The position numbers and the translations under genes were made by a program. Shown piece after piece: positions 24,612 to 33,211 of a DNA stretch of 64,000 nt (within the stretch, counting starts at the first letter, position 1; every line of letters begins with the position of its first letter). Source of the stretch: Halorussus salinus (GTDB lineage Archaea > Halobacteriota > Halobacteria > Halobacteriales > Haladaptataceae); assembly GCF_004765815.2 (NCBI RefSeq), contig NZ_ML974127.1, positions 1,156,927 through 1,220,926 on the forward strand, read 5' to 3'. The notes beneath the pieces are model-generated. The model was given only the letters and a program-made list of their open reading frames with translations, did no database searches and was not told the origin of the DNA.

Positions 24612-25243
24612 GCGAACGATCCGTATCCAAGCAGAAGCAGGAAAAACGGTGGTACACCATCCACGCTCCCCAGCAGTTCGACCGACAGGAGCTCGGTGGC
24701 ACCCCCGCAGACGAACCGGACAAAGTTCTCGGTCGCAACATCGAGACGACGCTGGGCGAGCTGAAAGGCGACGCCAGCGAGAACAACACCAAGCTCACGT
24801 TCAAGATCAACGACGTGGGGAGCGACTCGGCGTACACCGAGTTCATCAAGCACGAGTTGACCCGCGACTACCTGCGGAGCCTCGTGCGCCGCGGTGCCTC
24901 GAAGGTCGAGGCGTACATCACGGTCCTGACGACCGACGACTACCGCGTCCAGATTCAGCCCGTCGCGTTCACGACCAAGGACGCCGACGCGAGCCAAGAG
25001 CAGGCCATCCGCCGGACGATGATCGACATCGTCGAGGAGGCCGGGAAGGACCGCACCTTCGAGGACCTCATCGACAGCGTGGTCGAGGGTCGGCTCTCCT
25101 CGGCCATCTACGGCGAGGCCAAGACCATCTACCCGCTCCGCCGCGTCGAGATTCAGAAGGCGACGCTGGAAGCCCGTCCCGAGGAGGTCGCCGCCGAAGA
25201 GGAGACCTCCGTGGACGTGGACGAAGAAGAAGTCGAAGTCTGA
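24608..25243 (+). CDS. rps3ae: 30S ribosomal protein eS1 (S3Ae)
   Basis: 211 residues. Family features include KRWYTIHAPQQFDRQELGGT at residues 14-33, GRNIETTLGELKGD, and the mid region LVRRGASKVEAYITVLTTDD. It ends with an acidic tail. eS1 is a small-subunit protein near the mRNA exit and is specific to archaea and eukaryotes. It is the last gene of the operon and is followed by a T-rich terminator-like stretch. Confidence 0.97.
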   Translation: MSERSVSKQKQEKRWYTIHAPQQFDRQELGGTPADEPDKVLGRNIETTLGELKGDASENNTKLTFKINDVGSDSAYTEFIKHELTRDYLRSLVRRGASKVEAYITVLTTDDYRVQIQPVAFTTKDADASQEQAIRRTMIDIVEEAGKDRTFEDLIDSVVEGRLSSAIYGEAKTIYPLRRVEIQKATLEARPEEVAAEEETSVDVDEEEVEV

Positions 25244-25266
25244 GCGCGGGACTTCGGGCAGAACCA

Positions 25267-25281
25267 GATTTTTCGTTTTTA
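25267..25281 (+). terminator. T-rich terminator after the eS1 gene
   Basis: Two runs of five T separated by CG (25269-25273 and 25276-25280), 25 bases after the stop. Typical of archaeal intrinsic termination. Confidence 0.5.
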
Positions 25282-25297
25282 CTGCGTTCGACAGTCC

Positions 25298-25723
25298 CTA
25301 CTCCGTCACCACGACCTTCCCGACCATCCCGGTCGGTTCGTGAGGGATGCAGTAGTAGTGGTACTCGCCGGGAATCTCGAAGGTCCGCTCGTAGGTCCCA
25401 CCGGGGCTGATGTGGCCCTCGAATCCGCTCTGCCAGCCGTCGATGGCGGCCTCCTCGGTCTCGAAGCCGCCCGAGGCGAAGTACTCGGCACCGTCGGGAT
25501 ACTGGCCTTGGTAGGCCGTGACGGTGTGTCGCCGGTTGCCCGTGTTCGCCCAGACGACGGTCTCGCCCGCGGCGATTTCGACCACTTCGGGCCGGAAAAA
25601 CGCCGACCCCATGCCCACGTCGTAGTCGCTCGGCGCGTCGGTCCCGCCCCCGAGCGCGGTGCATCCGGCCAAACCGACGGCAGTGACGCTCGCGGCCCCG
25701 GCGAGGAAGGTTCGGCGGTCCAT
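25298..25723 (-). CDS. halocyanin-type blue copper protein (lipoprotein)
   Basis: 141 residues. A twin-arginine signal (MDRRTFLAGAAS) runs into a lipobox (LAGC, cysteine at residue 21), so the protein is exported folded and anchored by lipid at the outer face of the membrane. The cupredoxin domain shows the type-1 copper ligands: His in GNRRHTVTAY, and Cys, His and Met in the YYCIPHEPTGMVG loop. Halocyanins are mobile or tethered electron carriers, acting like plastocyanin. It converges on the eS1 gene. The redox partner is not in the immediate neighbourhood. Confidence 0.93.
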   Translation of the reverse strand: MDRRTFLAGAASVTAVGLAGCTALGGGTDAPSDYDVGMGSAFFRPEVVEIAAGETVVWANTGNRRHTVTAYQGQYPDGAEYFASGGFETEEAAIDGWQSGFEGHISPGGTYERTFEIPGEYHYYCIPHEPTGMVGKVVVTE

Positions 25724-25843
25724 ACCCGTGGCTCGGGCTTCGAGCGATTTAGGTCATGCGGAACCCGCCCCAGAGCGTCCGGCGAGCAGTCGGGGCGACG
25801 ACGGACGCGACTCGAACCTGTCCGCCGAGCGAGAGTCGGCCGG

Positions 25844-25850
25844 ATATAAA
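25844..25850 (+). promoter_or_regulatory. TATA box of the phosphatidyltransferase gene
   Basis: ATATAAA lies 34-40 bases before the ATG at 25884, giving a leader of a few bases. Confidence 0.55.
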
Positions 25851-25883
25851 GACGTATCAACGGCGGTCGCACACCCGACACGT

Positions 25884-26732
25884 ATGGAACCCCGGTTCGT
25901 CGGTCGGCTCGGCGTCGCCGACGCGGTGACGGTCGCCAACGCCGCGCTCGGCTTCCTCGCGGCGGTCGCCGCGACTGTCGAGCCGGAACTGGCCGCCAGA
26001 CTGGTGTTGCTCGCCGCGGTCGCCGACGGTCTCGACGGCGTTGTCGCCCGGAAGTTAGGAAGTACGCCCGCGGGCGAGTATCTGGACTCGCTGGCCGACG
26101 TGGCCTCGTTCGGCGTCGCACCGGCCGTGCTGGTGTTCGTCGTCGCGCGCGGTCGCTGGACGCTCTCGGAACCCTCCGCGGTGACGATTGCAGTCTTCTC
26201 CGTGCCCGCGCTGTTCGTGGCGATGGCAGTCGTCCGATTGGGGCTGTACACGGCCTACGACGTGGGCAACGGCCACACCGAGGGCGTGCCGAGTACGCTC
26301 GCGGCGACGATTCTCGCCGCCAGCGTGCTGGCTGGCGTCGAGGAGGCCCCGGTTCTCCTCGCGGCGACGGGTGCGTTCGCCTACCTGATGGTGACGCGCG
26401 TGACCTACCCCGACCTGTTCGCCCGCGACGCGCTGGCGATGGGCGGGTTGCAGGCGCTGGCCATCCTCGTCCCGGCCGCGTTCGGTCGGGCGTTCCCCCG
26501 ATTGCTTCTGGGGGCCGCGCTGGCGTACTTGCTCCTCGGGCCGCGGTTCTACTGGCGGGAGGCCGCTCCCGAGGAGCCAGTCGCCGAAACGTCCGCTCCC
26601 GAGAAGTCCACTTCCGAGAACTCCGGCACCGAGCGGTCCACCGCCGACGAAGCCACGCTCGACGAATCTACGCCCGACGAACCGGACGTGCGCGAGGTCG
26701 AGGGCCGAGAGGTCGGCGACCCGCGAGGGTGA
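25884..26732 (+). CDS. CDP-alcohol phosphatidyltransferase, probable archaetidylserine synthase
   Basis: 282 residues from ATG 25884, chosen because a TATA box lies just upstream; the frame is open further 5' only as an alternative frame. The CDP-alcohol phosphotransferase signature DG..AR........G...D...D is visible near residues 48-70 (DGLDGVVARKLG, then EYLDSLAD). About six membrane helices follow. The length and the DG-AR motif fit PssA-type serine phosphatidyltransferases, which in archaea make archaetidylserine from CDP-archaeol; the exact alcohol substrate is inferred. The last 55 residues are an acidic Ser/Thr/Glu-rich tail unlike the core. Confidence 0.87.
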   Translation: MEPRFVGRLGVADAVTVANAALGFLAAVAATVEPELAARLVLLAAVADGLDGVVARKLGSTPAGEYLDSLADVASFGVAPAVLVFVVARGRWTLSEPSAVTIAVFSVPALFVAMAVVRLGLYTAYDVGNGHTEGVPSTLAATILAASVLAGVEEAPVLLAATGAFAYLMVTRVTYPDLFARDALAMGGLQALAILVPAAFGRAFPRLLLGAALAYLLLGPRFYWREAAPEEPVAETSAPEKSTSENSGTERSTADEATLDESTPDEPDVREVEGREVGDPRG

Positions 26733-26773
26733 AGGGAAACGCTCTTGAAGTGTACGCACCGAGTTTTGCACAT

Positions 26774-26809
26774 ATGAGTCCGGTAAGCCTTGCGGGGTGG
26801 GAAGAATGA
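26774..26809 (+). CDS. 11-codon upstream ORF coupled to the HEAT-repeat gene
   Basis: ATG 26774 reads MSPVSLAGWEE and stops at TGA 26807-26809, overlapping the ATG (26806) of the next gene as ATGA. This is the same arrangement as the frame before the secretion ATPase. It may be a leader that tunes translation of the HEAT protein, or chance. Confidence 0.3.
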   Translation: MSPVSLAGWEE

Positions 26810-28125
26810 GCGACGAGGAAGAGGCCGACGAGACCGAAACCGAGGAGACGCCGGAAGCCGACGAAGAGGCCGAAGAAGAATCGGCCGAGGAGACGGAACT
26901 CGACACGACGCCGCTCTCCGAGGAGGAAATCGAAGCGGAACTCGACGCCGCCGAGGAGGAACTCGACGCCGCCGAGACCGAGGCCGACTTAGACGACGTG
27001 GAGGCCCACTTGGACGACATCGAGGGTCACGTCGAGGAGGCCGACCTCCCGGAACCAGACGACGAGGACGACGAGGGTCCCCGCGAGGCGTTCGAGGACC
27101 GCCTCGCGGACCTCCGGAGCGAACTCGAAGCCCAGCGCGGCCCCTACGCCGAGGATGTCGTGGAGGACGTGAGCGCGACCGGGACCACCGTCGAGGAGAC
27201 CGAGTGGACCGACGACGGCCGCGAGGAGTTGGCCGAAGTGGTCGAGGCGTTCGTCGCGGACATCGAGGAGATTCTGGGCGTCTCCATCGCCGCGCCCATC
27301 TCGACCGACATCGAAGACCTCGCCGGAGCCATCGAGGACGCCGCGGTCGAAATCGGCGAGGCCGGACTCGACCCCGACGAGGACGCCGAAACCATCGCGG
27401 AACTGCAGGACGCCGCGTCGGACCTCGAAGGCGGCGTGGACGCCGCCGAGGAGTGGGACGACCTCGAAACCCGCGAGCAGATGCAGGCCCACGGCTACTA
27501 CGACGTTCTCGACCACCGCAAGGACTACCCGCCGGAGTGGCACGCCCTCAAAGTCTGGGAGAAGCGCGGCCGCGCCGACATGGTTCTGCTCGCGCTGGAC
27601 AACTTCCAGTCGAACTTCATGGAGGAACACTGCAAGGAGACGCTGGTCCGGATGGGCCACCCCGACTCGCTGGAGAAGATGACGGAACTCGCCCAGCGCC
27701 GCGACGAGTTCGCCATCGAGACCATCGGGAAAATCGGCGACGAGGAGGGCCTCGACGCCGTGCTGGACTACGTGGATTCGGACCCCGGTCTCGCCGTCCC
27801 CGCCCTCAAGGCGGTCGGCGAAATCGGGAGCGACGAGGCGACCCAAGACGTGGCCGACCAACTCGCGTCCGACGAGTCCCAGATCAGGAGTCAGGCCGCC
27901 CGCGCGCTCGGTCTCATCGGCGACACGCGCGCCATCGAACCGCTGGCCGACCTGCTGGAGGACGACGAGGCCGACGAGGTTCGCGCCAGCGCGGCGTGGG
28001 CGCTCAACCAGATCGGTACCGAGCGCGCGCTCGAAGCGGTCCGGCCCTACGCCGACGACCGGGCGTACCTCGTGCAGGCCGAAGCCGAGAAGGCGGCCGA
28101 CAGCGAGACCCGGCCCGCGGCGTGA
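26806..28125 (+). CDS. acidic HEAT-repeat protein
   Basis: 439 residues from ATG 26806; a GTG three codons upstream is an alternative. The first ~100 residues are almost entirely Glu/Asp/Ala and probably helical or disordered. From about residue 225 come alpha-helical HEAT/PBS-type repeats, for example RDEFAIETIGKIGDEEGLDA, VPALKAVGEIGSDEATQD and RSQAARALGLIGDTRAIEPL. HEAT repeats are protein-protein scaffolds; related repeat proteins act in phycobilisome-lyase-like and regulatory roles. No membrane segment. Partner unknown. Confidence 0.85.
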   Translation: MSDEEEADETETEETPEADEEAEEESAEETELDTTPLSEEEIEAELDAAEEELDAAETEADLDDVEAHLDDIEGHVEEADLPEPDDEDDEGPREAFEDRLADLRSELEAQRGPYAEDVVEDVSATGTTVEETEWTDDGREELAEVVEAFVADIEEILGVSIAAPISTDIEDLAGAIEDAAVEIGEAGLDPDEDAETIAELQDAASDLEGGVDAAEEWDDLETREQMQAHGYYDVLDHRKDYPPEWHALKVWEKRGRADMVLLALDNFQSNFMEEHCKETLVRMGHPDSLEKMTELAQRRDEFAIETIGKIGDEEGLDAVLDYVDSDPGLAVPALKAVGEIGSDEATQDVADQLASDESQIRSQAARALGLIGDTRAIEPLADLLEDDEADEVRASAAWALNQIGTERALEAVRPYADDRAYLVQAEAEKAADSETRPAA

Positions 28126-28268
28126 CGGCCGAGTAACGGCCGATTACCGCCGCTTCCGTAATACGACGAACACGCGCGGTCGTTTCAGTACGACGTTACC
28201 GATTCGATTCTCGGATTACACACACCATAACAAAGCGACGGCTATTCGTCGTAATACGTACGCGAATC

Positions 28269-28424
28269 ATGGCGTACGAACCGCAAACGGTCGGACGGTG
28301 CCCCAACTGCGGCGAAGCGATAACTCGCGACTACCTCCTCATCGAGTACGAGTCCGACGGCCGCCCCGCCCGCTTCGCGGAGTGTCCCGACTGCCGGGAC
28401 GTGGTTCACCCCTCAGGCGAGTAG
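28269..28424 (+). CDS. small zinc-ribbon protein (51 residues)
   Basis: ATG 28269 gives MAYEPQTVGRCPNCGEAITR and ends with AECPDCRDVVHPSGE. Two CxxC knuckles (CPNC and CPDC) about 28 residues apart form a typical rubredoxin-like zinc ribbon. Many haloarchaea have such short stand-alone zinc ribbons, role unknown. It is too short for many gene finders. Its last 12 bases overlap the end of the convergent membrane-protein gene. Confidence 0.75.
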   Translation: MAYEPQTVGRCPNCGEAITRDYLLIEYESDGRPARFAECPDCRDVVHPSGE

Positions 28425-28655
28425 CGCCGCGACGAACTGCGCGGTGAACGCGACGATGAGGAGGAACGCGCCGACGCGACCGATCCACGTGTGTTCGGTC
28501 ACCTCCATCGGCGAGATGTCCACGCTGTAGTCGTTGTACTCCTCGCTGTACTCGACGTAGCTCGGCAGTTGGAAGAACTCGAAGAAGACCAACGCCGCCC
28601 CGAGCGCCCCGACTGCGTTACCCGCGAGTTCGAGTGCCAGCACCAAGTCCACCAT
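28413..28655 (-). CDS. small two-helix membrane protein
   Basis: 80 residues from ATG 28655, with helices at about 6-28 and 60-79 and a loop carrying YVEYSEEYNDYSVD. The frame is open well upstream, but that part runs antisense through the phospholipase D-like gene and is not used. Overlaps the zinc-ribbon gene tail to tail by 12 bases. Function unknown. Confidence 0.7.
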   Translation of the reverse strand: MVDLVLALELAGNAVGALGAALVFFEFFQLPSYVEYSEEYNDYSVDISPMEVTEHTWIGRVGAFLLIVAFTAQFVAALLA

Positions 28656-28703
28656 ATTCACACCGGCGAACCTATCGAGCAAAAAGCCACCGGTCCCCGA
28701 GGG

Positions 28704-28709
28704 TTTAAG
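28704..28709 (+). promoter_or_regulatory. TATA-like box (TTTAAG)
   Basis: 26-31 bases before the GTG at 28735; supports that GTG as the start of the phospholipase D-like gene. Confidence 0.5.
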
Positions 28710-28734
28710 TCCGAAGCCGGGACGAACCGTCCCC

Positions 28735-30606
28735 GTGTCCCGTTCACCCGACTTCACGCCGACGCTCGCCGCCGTCCTCCTCGTCGCCACCGTCGTCTCC
28801 GGAGCAATCCCAACCGTCGCCGCGAGCGCGGCCGGACCGACCTCGACGCTCGCGGCCGGTACAACTGCGAATGCGACCGGTTCGACCGCGGACGCCGCCA
28901 GTACGACGACGAAGGTCGCCAATTCGACGGTAGACGCCAGCAACACGACCACGACGACTCCCGATTCGACTACGGCGACCTCCGATTCGACCACGACCCC
29001 CGATTCGGTCACGACGAGAGTCGTTAATTCGACGGCGAACGCCACCCAACCGCCCGAAATCGTCGGCCTCGTACCGAACCCGACGGCCGACGGCGACGCC
29101 GGGGAGTTGGTCGTCTTGAGAGCGGCCGACCGGACGAACCTCTCAGCGTGGGCGCTCGCCGACGGCGAAGCCACCGTCCGGCTCCCGAACGCCACCGTCT
29201 CGGGACGGGTCGCCGTCTCGACGGACCCCGCCGCCGCGCGCAACCTGACGGACGCTCGGCTCCTCGGACTCGACGGCGGACTCTCGCTGGCGAACGGCGG
29301 GGAGACCGTCCGACTGGTCCGTGGGAACGAGACCGTAGCGAGCGTCACGTACCGCGACGCGCCCGAGGGCGAACGCTGGCACCGCACCGACGCGGGTCGC
29401 TGGCAGTGGACGCCGCTGGGCGCGACCGACTTCGGCGTCCTCCGGACCGGCGCGACCGAGGCCCGCGCGTTCGTCCTGCCCGACGCGCCCGCCGTTCCGG
29501 TCGAGACCCTGCGGGCGGCCGACCGGCGGATTCTGCTGGCGGGCTACAGTTTCTCCTCGCCGAGAGTCGCCGACTTGCTGGCCGACGCCGCGCGCCGAGG
29601 AGTCGAGGTCCGCGTGCTGGTGGACGGCGCGCCCGTCGGTGGATTGACGAGGCGCTCGGCCAAGATGCTCGACTCGCTGGTCGCCCGCGGCGTCGAGGTC
29701 CGGGTCCTCGGCGGACCGCGGTCGCGCTACGACTTCCACCACGCGAAGTACGCCGTCGCCGACGACCGGGCGCTGGTGATGACCGAGAACTGGAAGCCAG
29801 CGGGCACCGGCGGCCACGCGAGTCGCGGGTGGGGCGCGGTCGTGCGGAGCGAGGAGGCCGCCGACCGACTCGCGGCCCTCTTCGCGGCCGACGCCGATTG
29901 GCGGGGTACCCAATCGTGGTCTCCGTTCCGCCGAGGCGAGAGTTTCACCTCGGCCGAGGGACCGCCCGCGAACGACACATACGCGGGCGAGTTCACCCCG
30001 GAAAATGTAAACGCTTCTCAAAGCAACGTTTTGATTGCTCCGGACAACGCGGAGGATGCTTTGCTCGACCTGCTCGACTCGGCGGACGAGTCGATTCGCG
30101 TCCAGCAGGTCGCCATCGGCGGGCCGAGACACTCACTCCTGCAAGCCTCGCTCCGGGCCGCGAGCAGGGGCGTCGAAGTCCGAATCCTGCTGAGTAGCGC
30201 GTGGTACGTCGAGGAGGACAACCGCGCGCTGGTCGAGTGGCTGAACGACCGCGCGACGGCCGAGAACCTGTCGCTGGAAGTCCGCCTCGCCGACCCCCGC
30301 GGGCGCTACGAGAAGATTCACGCCAAGGGCGTGGTCGTGGACGGCGAGGCCGCGGTGGTCGGCAGTCTCAACTGGAACAACCACTCCGCGCGGGAGAACC
30401 GCGAGGTCGCAGTCGTGTTGCGCGGCGAGGAGGCGGGCGATTACTACGCCGAGACCTTCGACGCCGATTGGGAAGCGAGCGCGGGCGGGTCAGGAAACGG
30501 CGGGCCGAATCGCGTGCCGGTCGGCCTGCTCGCGGCCGTGGCTGTCGGGGCGCTCGTCGCAATCGGGGTCGCAAAACGGGAGGTCGTCTTCGAAAAGAGT
30601 CGGTGA
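28735..30606 (+). CDS. secreted phospholipase D-like protein with two HKD motifs
   Basis: 623 residues from GTG 28735. A Sec-type signal (LAAVLLVATVVSGAIPTVAA) is followed by a Thr/Asn-rich stalk (about 35-105), then a beta-rich segment (PEIVGLVPNPTADGDAGEL onward, about 107-215) that looks like a lamin-tail-type domain. Then come two PLD domains: HKD 1 as HAKYAVAD near residue 336 and HKD 2 as HAKGVVVD near 529, both complete. The C-terminus ends with a membrane helix (VGLLAAVAVGALVAIGVA) and a basic tail. It should be anchored outside the cell and act on a phosphodiester, either lipid or nucleic acid; the substrate is not known. Confidence 0.88.
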   Translation: MSRSPDFTPTLAAVLLVATVVSGAIPTVAASAAGPTSTLAAGTTANATGSTADAASTTTKVANSTVDASNTTTTTPDSTTATSDSTTTPDSVTTRVVNSTANATQPPEIVGLVPNPTADGDAGELVVLRAADRTNLSAWALADGEATVRLPNATVSGRVAVSTDPAAARNLTDARLLGLDGGLSLANGGETVRLVRGNETVASVTYRDAPEGERWHRTDAGRWQWTPLGATDFGVLRTGATEARAFVLPDAPAVPVETLRAADRRILLAGYSFSSPRVADLLADAARRGVEVRVLVDGAPVGGLTRRSAKMLDSLVARGVEVRVLGGPRSRYDFHHAKYAVADDRALVMTENWKPAGTGGHASRGWGAVVRSEEAADRLAALFAADADWRGTQSWSPFRRGESFTSAEGPPANDTYAGEFTPENVNASQSNVLIAPDNAEDALLDLLDSADESIRVQQVAIGGPRHSLLQASLRAASRGVEVRILLSSAWYVEEDNRALVEWLNDRATAENLSLEVRLADPRGRYEKIHAKGVVVDGEAAVVGSLNWNNHSARENREVAVVLRGEEAGDYYAETFDADWEASAGGSGNGGPNRVPVGLLAAVAVGALVAIGVAKREVVFEKSR

Positions 30607-30616
30607 GACGAGTCGG

Positions 30617-32515
30617 TCAGTCGTCCTGCTCGTGGCCGACCGTCGTACTCTGTAGCTCCTCGTCGATTTCGGCGTCGGCCATCTTCTCGACCAGCGCGTC
30701 GAGGACCTCCTCGCGCATGCCGGGGACGAACTTGATGGAGCCGACGACGAGGTGTCCGCCGCCCGAAACTCCGCCGCCGACGATTTCGTCGTTGAGTTCC
30801 GTCACCATCTCGGGGATGTCCAGCCGCACGCCGTCGCTCCGCAGGACCGCGAAGTCCGGCCCGTAGCCGATGGTGATGACCGGTTCGCCGGTCTCCTGCA
30901 CTTTGCGGTCGTGGATTTCGCCCGTCGTCTTGCCCGGCGCGGGGTAGGTGAACCGGTGGGCGTGGTTCTCCACGTCGATGCGGTAGAGGTGGGCGTCGCT
31001 GTCCAGTCGCTCGTGTTCGACGTGGGGCATGGCGGCGTCGAGTTGGTCTTCGACCTCCGACTCGGCGGTCTCCGAGAGGAACGAGACGAGTTCGCGGTGG
31101 CGCTCGTCGCCGTCCGAATTGCCCACATTCAGCACGTCGTTGATGAGGTTGCGCCCGGCGTCGTACTTCAGCCAGTGGGCCTCGTAGTCCAGCGCCTCGC
31201 CCACGTCGCGGAGGAACGCTTCTTCGTAGCCCTCCGACTCGGCGAGTTCCACGTAGTCGGTCATCGCGTCGGCCTTCGAGCGGTCACAGAGGCCCGCGAC
31301 CGCGGGGACGTGGCGAAGCTCCTCGGTGATGGGCGGCCAGATCATGCGGGCCAACTCGACGCACATCATCCCGGTCGTGATGCGGTAGTCCTCGTCGTAG
31401 AGGTACGGGTTGACGTGGGCGTCCACGTAGGGCTCGACCGCCTCGGGGTCGGGGTGGTGGTGGTCCACGACGACGATGGGGATGTCGTAGTGCGCGAGGT
31501 TCTTGTACGCGGGCACGTCCTCGGCGGTACTCCCGTTGTCGAGCATCAGCAGGAGCGGGAGCTTCTGGCCGTGTCGAGCTTGGTCTTCCAGCGCGAAGTT
31601 CAAGTCGCGGGTCACGTCCTCCATCTCGTAGAACGGTGCCTTGCTCGGCAGGCGCTTGAAGAGATGGCGCTTGGCCTCGGGGTCCTGATGCGTTTCTTGG
31701 ATGAACTGCTCCAAGGCGTACTGAACCGGAATCGAGGCGCACATTCCGTCGCCGTCGGCGTGGTGGCGCACCCGAATCGGGCGACTTTCGAGGACGGTCC
31801 GGCGGAGTTGGCGGGCGACCTCCTCCAAGTCGGGGAACATCTGGGTCAGCGCGGGCCACTCCACGAGCGGTTCGGTCTCGTGCGGTTCGGCCCGTTCTTC
31901 GAGGGCGGCCGAGAGGCGTTCGCGCACGTCGTCGGCGTCGCCATCGGTCAGCACGTCCAGCGAATCGACCTCGACTTGCAGGGCGTTGTCGCGCTCGTCT
32001 ACCTGTCCGGTCACGCGAACTACGTCGTCGATTTCGACCTCGGGGTAGGCGCGGACACCGGCCTCCTCGAACGCCGCGCACGGGACGACGCCCGTCTCGT
32101 CGCTGACGTGGAAGATGGTCGGGCCGCCGGTCTGTTTTATCTGGACGATTTCGCCTTCGAGGTGGACGGTCTCGCCGACCGCGCCAGAGAGTTCGCCAGC
32201 GTCCGAGATGTCGTAGTCGTGGCCGACTTCGACGGTCTCGTAGTCGTCCAACTCGGTCGGCTCGAAGCTCAGGTCGCCGTTCTCCCGAACCTCGGTCAGT
32301 TTCACCACGAGGTCGTCGCCGACCGCGTAGCTACCCTCGTAGTTCGACTCGTGGGCGAGTCCGGAGACCGAGTCCGAGAGGTCCACGAACACGCCGTAAT
32401 CGACCACGCCGTTGACGGTGGCGTGGTAGTAGTTGCCCTCTGAAACGTCTTCGAGGGTACAGTCCGGGTCGAGGTCGTAGACGACGACCTCGCCCGAGTC
32501 AGCGGAAGCAGTCAT
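30617..32515 (-). CDS. archaeal RecJ-type DHH phosphoesterase/nuclease
   Basis: 632 residues. Domain order: S1 RNA-binding domain (about 20-90, with NGVVDYGVFVDLS), OB-fold domain (about 110-190), DHH domain with motif I HHADGDGMCASI (about 254-265) and the diagnostic VVVDHHHPDP (about 345-354), and a DHHA1 domain ending GGGVSGGGHLVVG. All expected metal ligands are present, so it should be active, unlike the RecJ-like protein at 23014. Archaeal RecJ proteins degrade single-stranded DNA or RNA; the S1 domain fits an RNA or processing role. It converges on the phospholipase D-like gene. Confidence 0.9.
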   Translation of the reverse strand: MTASADSGEVVVYDLDPDCTLEDVSEGNYYHATVNGVVDYGVFVDLSDSVSGLAHESNYEGSYAVGDDLVVKLTEVRENGDLSFEPTELDDYETVEVGHDYDISDAGELSGAVGETVHLEGEIVQIKQTGGPTIFHVSDETGVVPCAAFEEAGVRAYPEVEIDDVVRVTGQVDERDNALQVEVDSLDVLTDGDADDVRERLSAALEERAEPHETEPLVEWPALTQMFPDLEEVARQLRRTVLESRPIRVRHHADGDGMCASIPVQYALEQFIQETHQDPEAKRHLFKRLPSKAPFYEMEDVTRDLNFALEDQARHGQKLPLLLMLDNGSTAEDVPAYKNLAHYDIPIVVVDHHHPDPEAVEPYVDAHVNPYLYDEDYRITTGMMCVELARMIWPPITEELRHVPAVAGLCDRSKADAMTDYVELAESEGYEEAFLRDVGEALDYEAHWLKYDAGRNLINDVLNVGNSDGDERHRELVSFLSETAESEVEDQLDAAMPHVEHERLDSDAHLYRIDVENHAHRFTYPAPGKTTGEIHDRKVQETGEPVITIGYGPDFAVLRSDGVRLDIPEMVTELNDEIVGGGVSGGGHLVVGSIKFVPGMREEVLDALVEKMADAEIDEELQSTTVGHEQDD

Positions 32516-32540
32516 TCTTGTCCGTGGTTTCGGTTCGGCC

Positions 32541-32549
32541 GATTTTAAG
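32541..32549 (-). promoter_or_regulatory. TATA-like box of the RecJ gene
   Basis: CTTAAAATC on the minus strand, 26-34 bases before the ATG at 32515; leaderless spacing. Confidence 0.55.
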
Positions 32550-32670
32550 GGTTTGCAACTGGGTTCGTGAGCCCCGATACCCGGTCGTTCGCGGTCGCCG
32601 CGCTCGGGTCACGTCCCGGCGCGTGCGGGCGTCTTGGCGGACGCCTACGACGCGCCTCACGGTTCGCAAC

Positions 32671-32677
32671 CTTTAGA
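32671..32677 (+). promoter_or_regulatory. TATA-like box of the JAMM-ribL operon
   Basis: CTTTAGA lies 25-31 bases before ATG 32702, which supports that start over the open frame further upstream. Confidence 0.5.
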
Positions 32678-32701
32678 ACGCGCCCGCCCGGAGATTTGAC
32701 C

Positions 32702-33211
32702 ATGCGGTTGTTCCGGTCGAGCGAGATTCTCGGCATCGCCGAGGAGGCCCTCCAGTTCGCCCTCGCGGCCTCCGAGGACGCTCACCCTCACGAGTACATG
32801 GGCTTTCTCCGCGGGGAGGACGCCCGGTCGCTCGGACTCGAACGCGACGGGACGGTCATCACCGACGTGCTGGTCATCCCCGGCACCGAGTCCAACAGCG
32901 TGAGCGCCACGGTCAAGACCAGCCAGATTCCCAACGACTTCAACTCGGTCGGGTCGGTCCACTCCCACCCGAACGGCGTCCTGAAGCCGAGCAAGGAGGA
33001 TTTGGCCACCTTCGGCAAGGGGAAAGTCCACATCATCATCGGCTACCCCTACGACCGCGGGGACTGGCAGGCGTTCGACCGGAGCGGCGACCCGACGGAG
33101 TTGGACGTGCTGGACGTGTCCCTGCCCGAGGGCGAGTCGTTCTTCGACTTCACGCAGGCCGACATCGACGCCGAACTGGGCTACGACTTCGACGAGGACG
33201 CGGAGCCGTGA
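32702..33211 (+). CDS. JAMM/MPN-family metalloprotease, HvJAMM1-like desampylase
   Basis: 169 residues from ATG 32702 (MRLFRSSEILGIAEEALQ). The JAMM active site is complete: the upstream catalytic Glu in HEYMGFLRGE (about residue 31), and the zinc site H-S-H-P-N-G with the distal Ser and Asp (SVHSHPNGVLKPSKEDL, about 84-100). In haloarchaea this family removes SAMP ubiquitin-like modifiers from proteins (desampylation). Overall sequence and length resemble HvJAMM1 of Haloferax from memory. The stop codon overlaps the first mini-ORF of the array before ribL. Confidence 0.88.
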   Translation: MRLFRSSEILGIAEEALQFALAASEDAHPHEYMGFLRGEDARSLGLERDGTVITDVLVIPGTESNSVSATVKTSQIPNDFNSVGSVHSHPNGVLKPSKEDLATFGKGKVHIIIGYPYDRGDWQAFDRSGDPTELDVLDVSLPEGESFFDFTQADIDAELGYDFDEDAEP

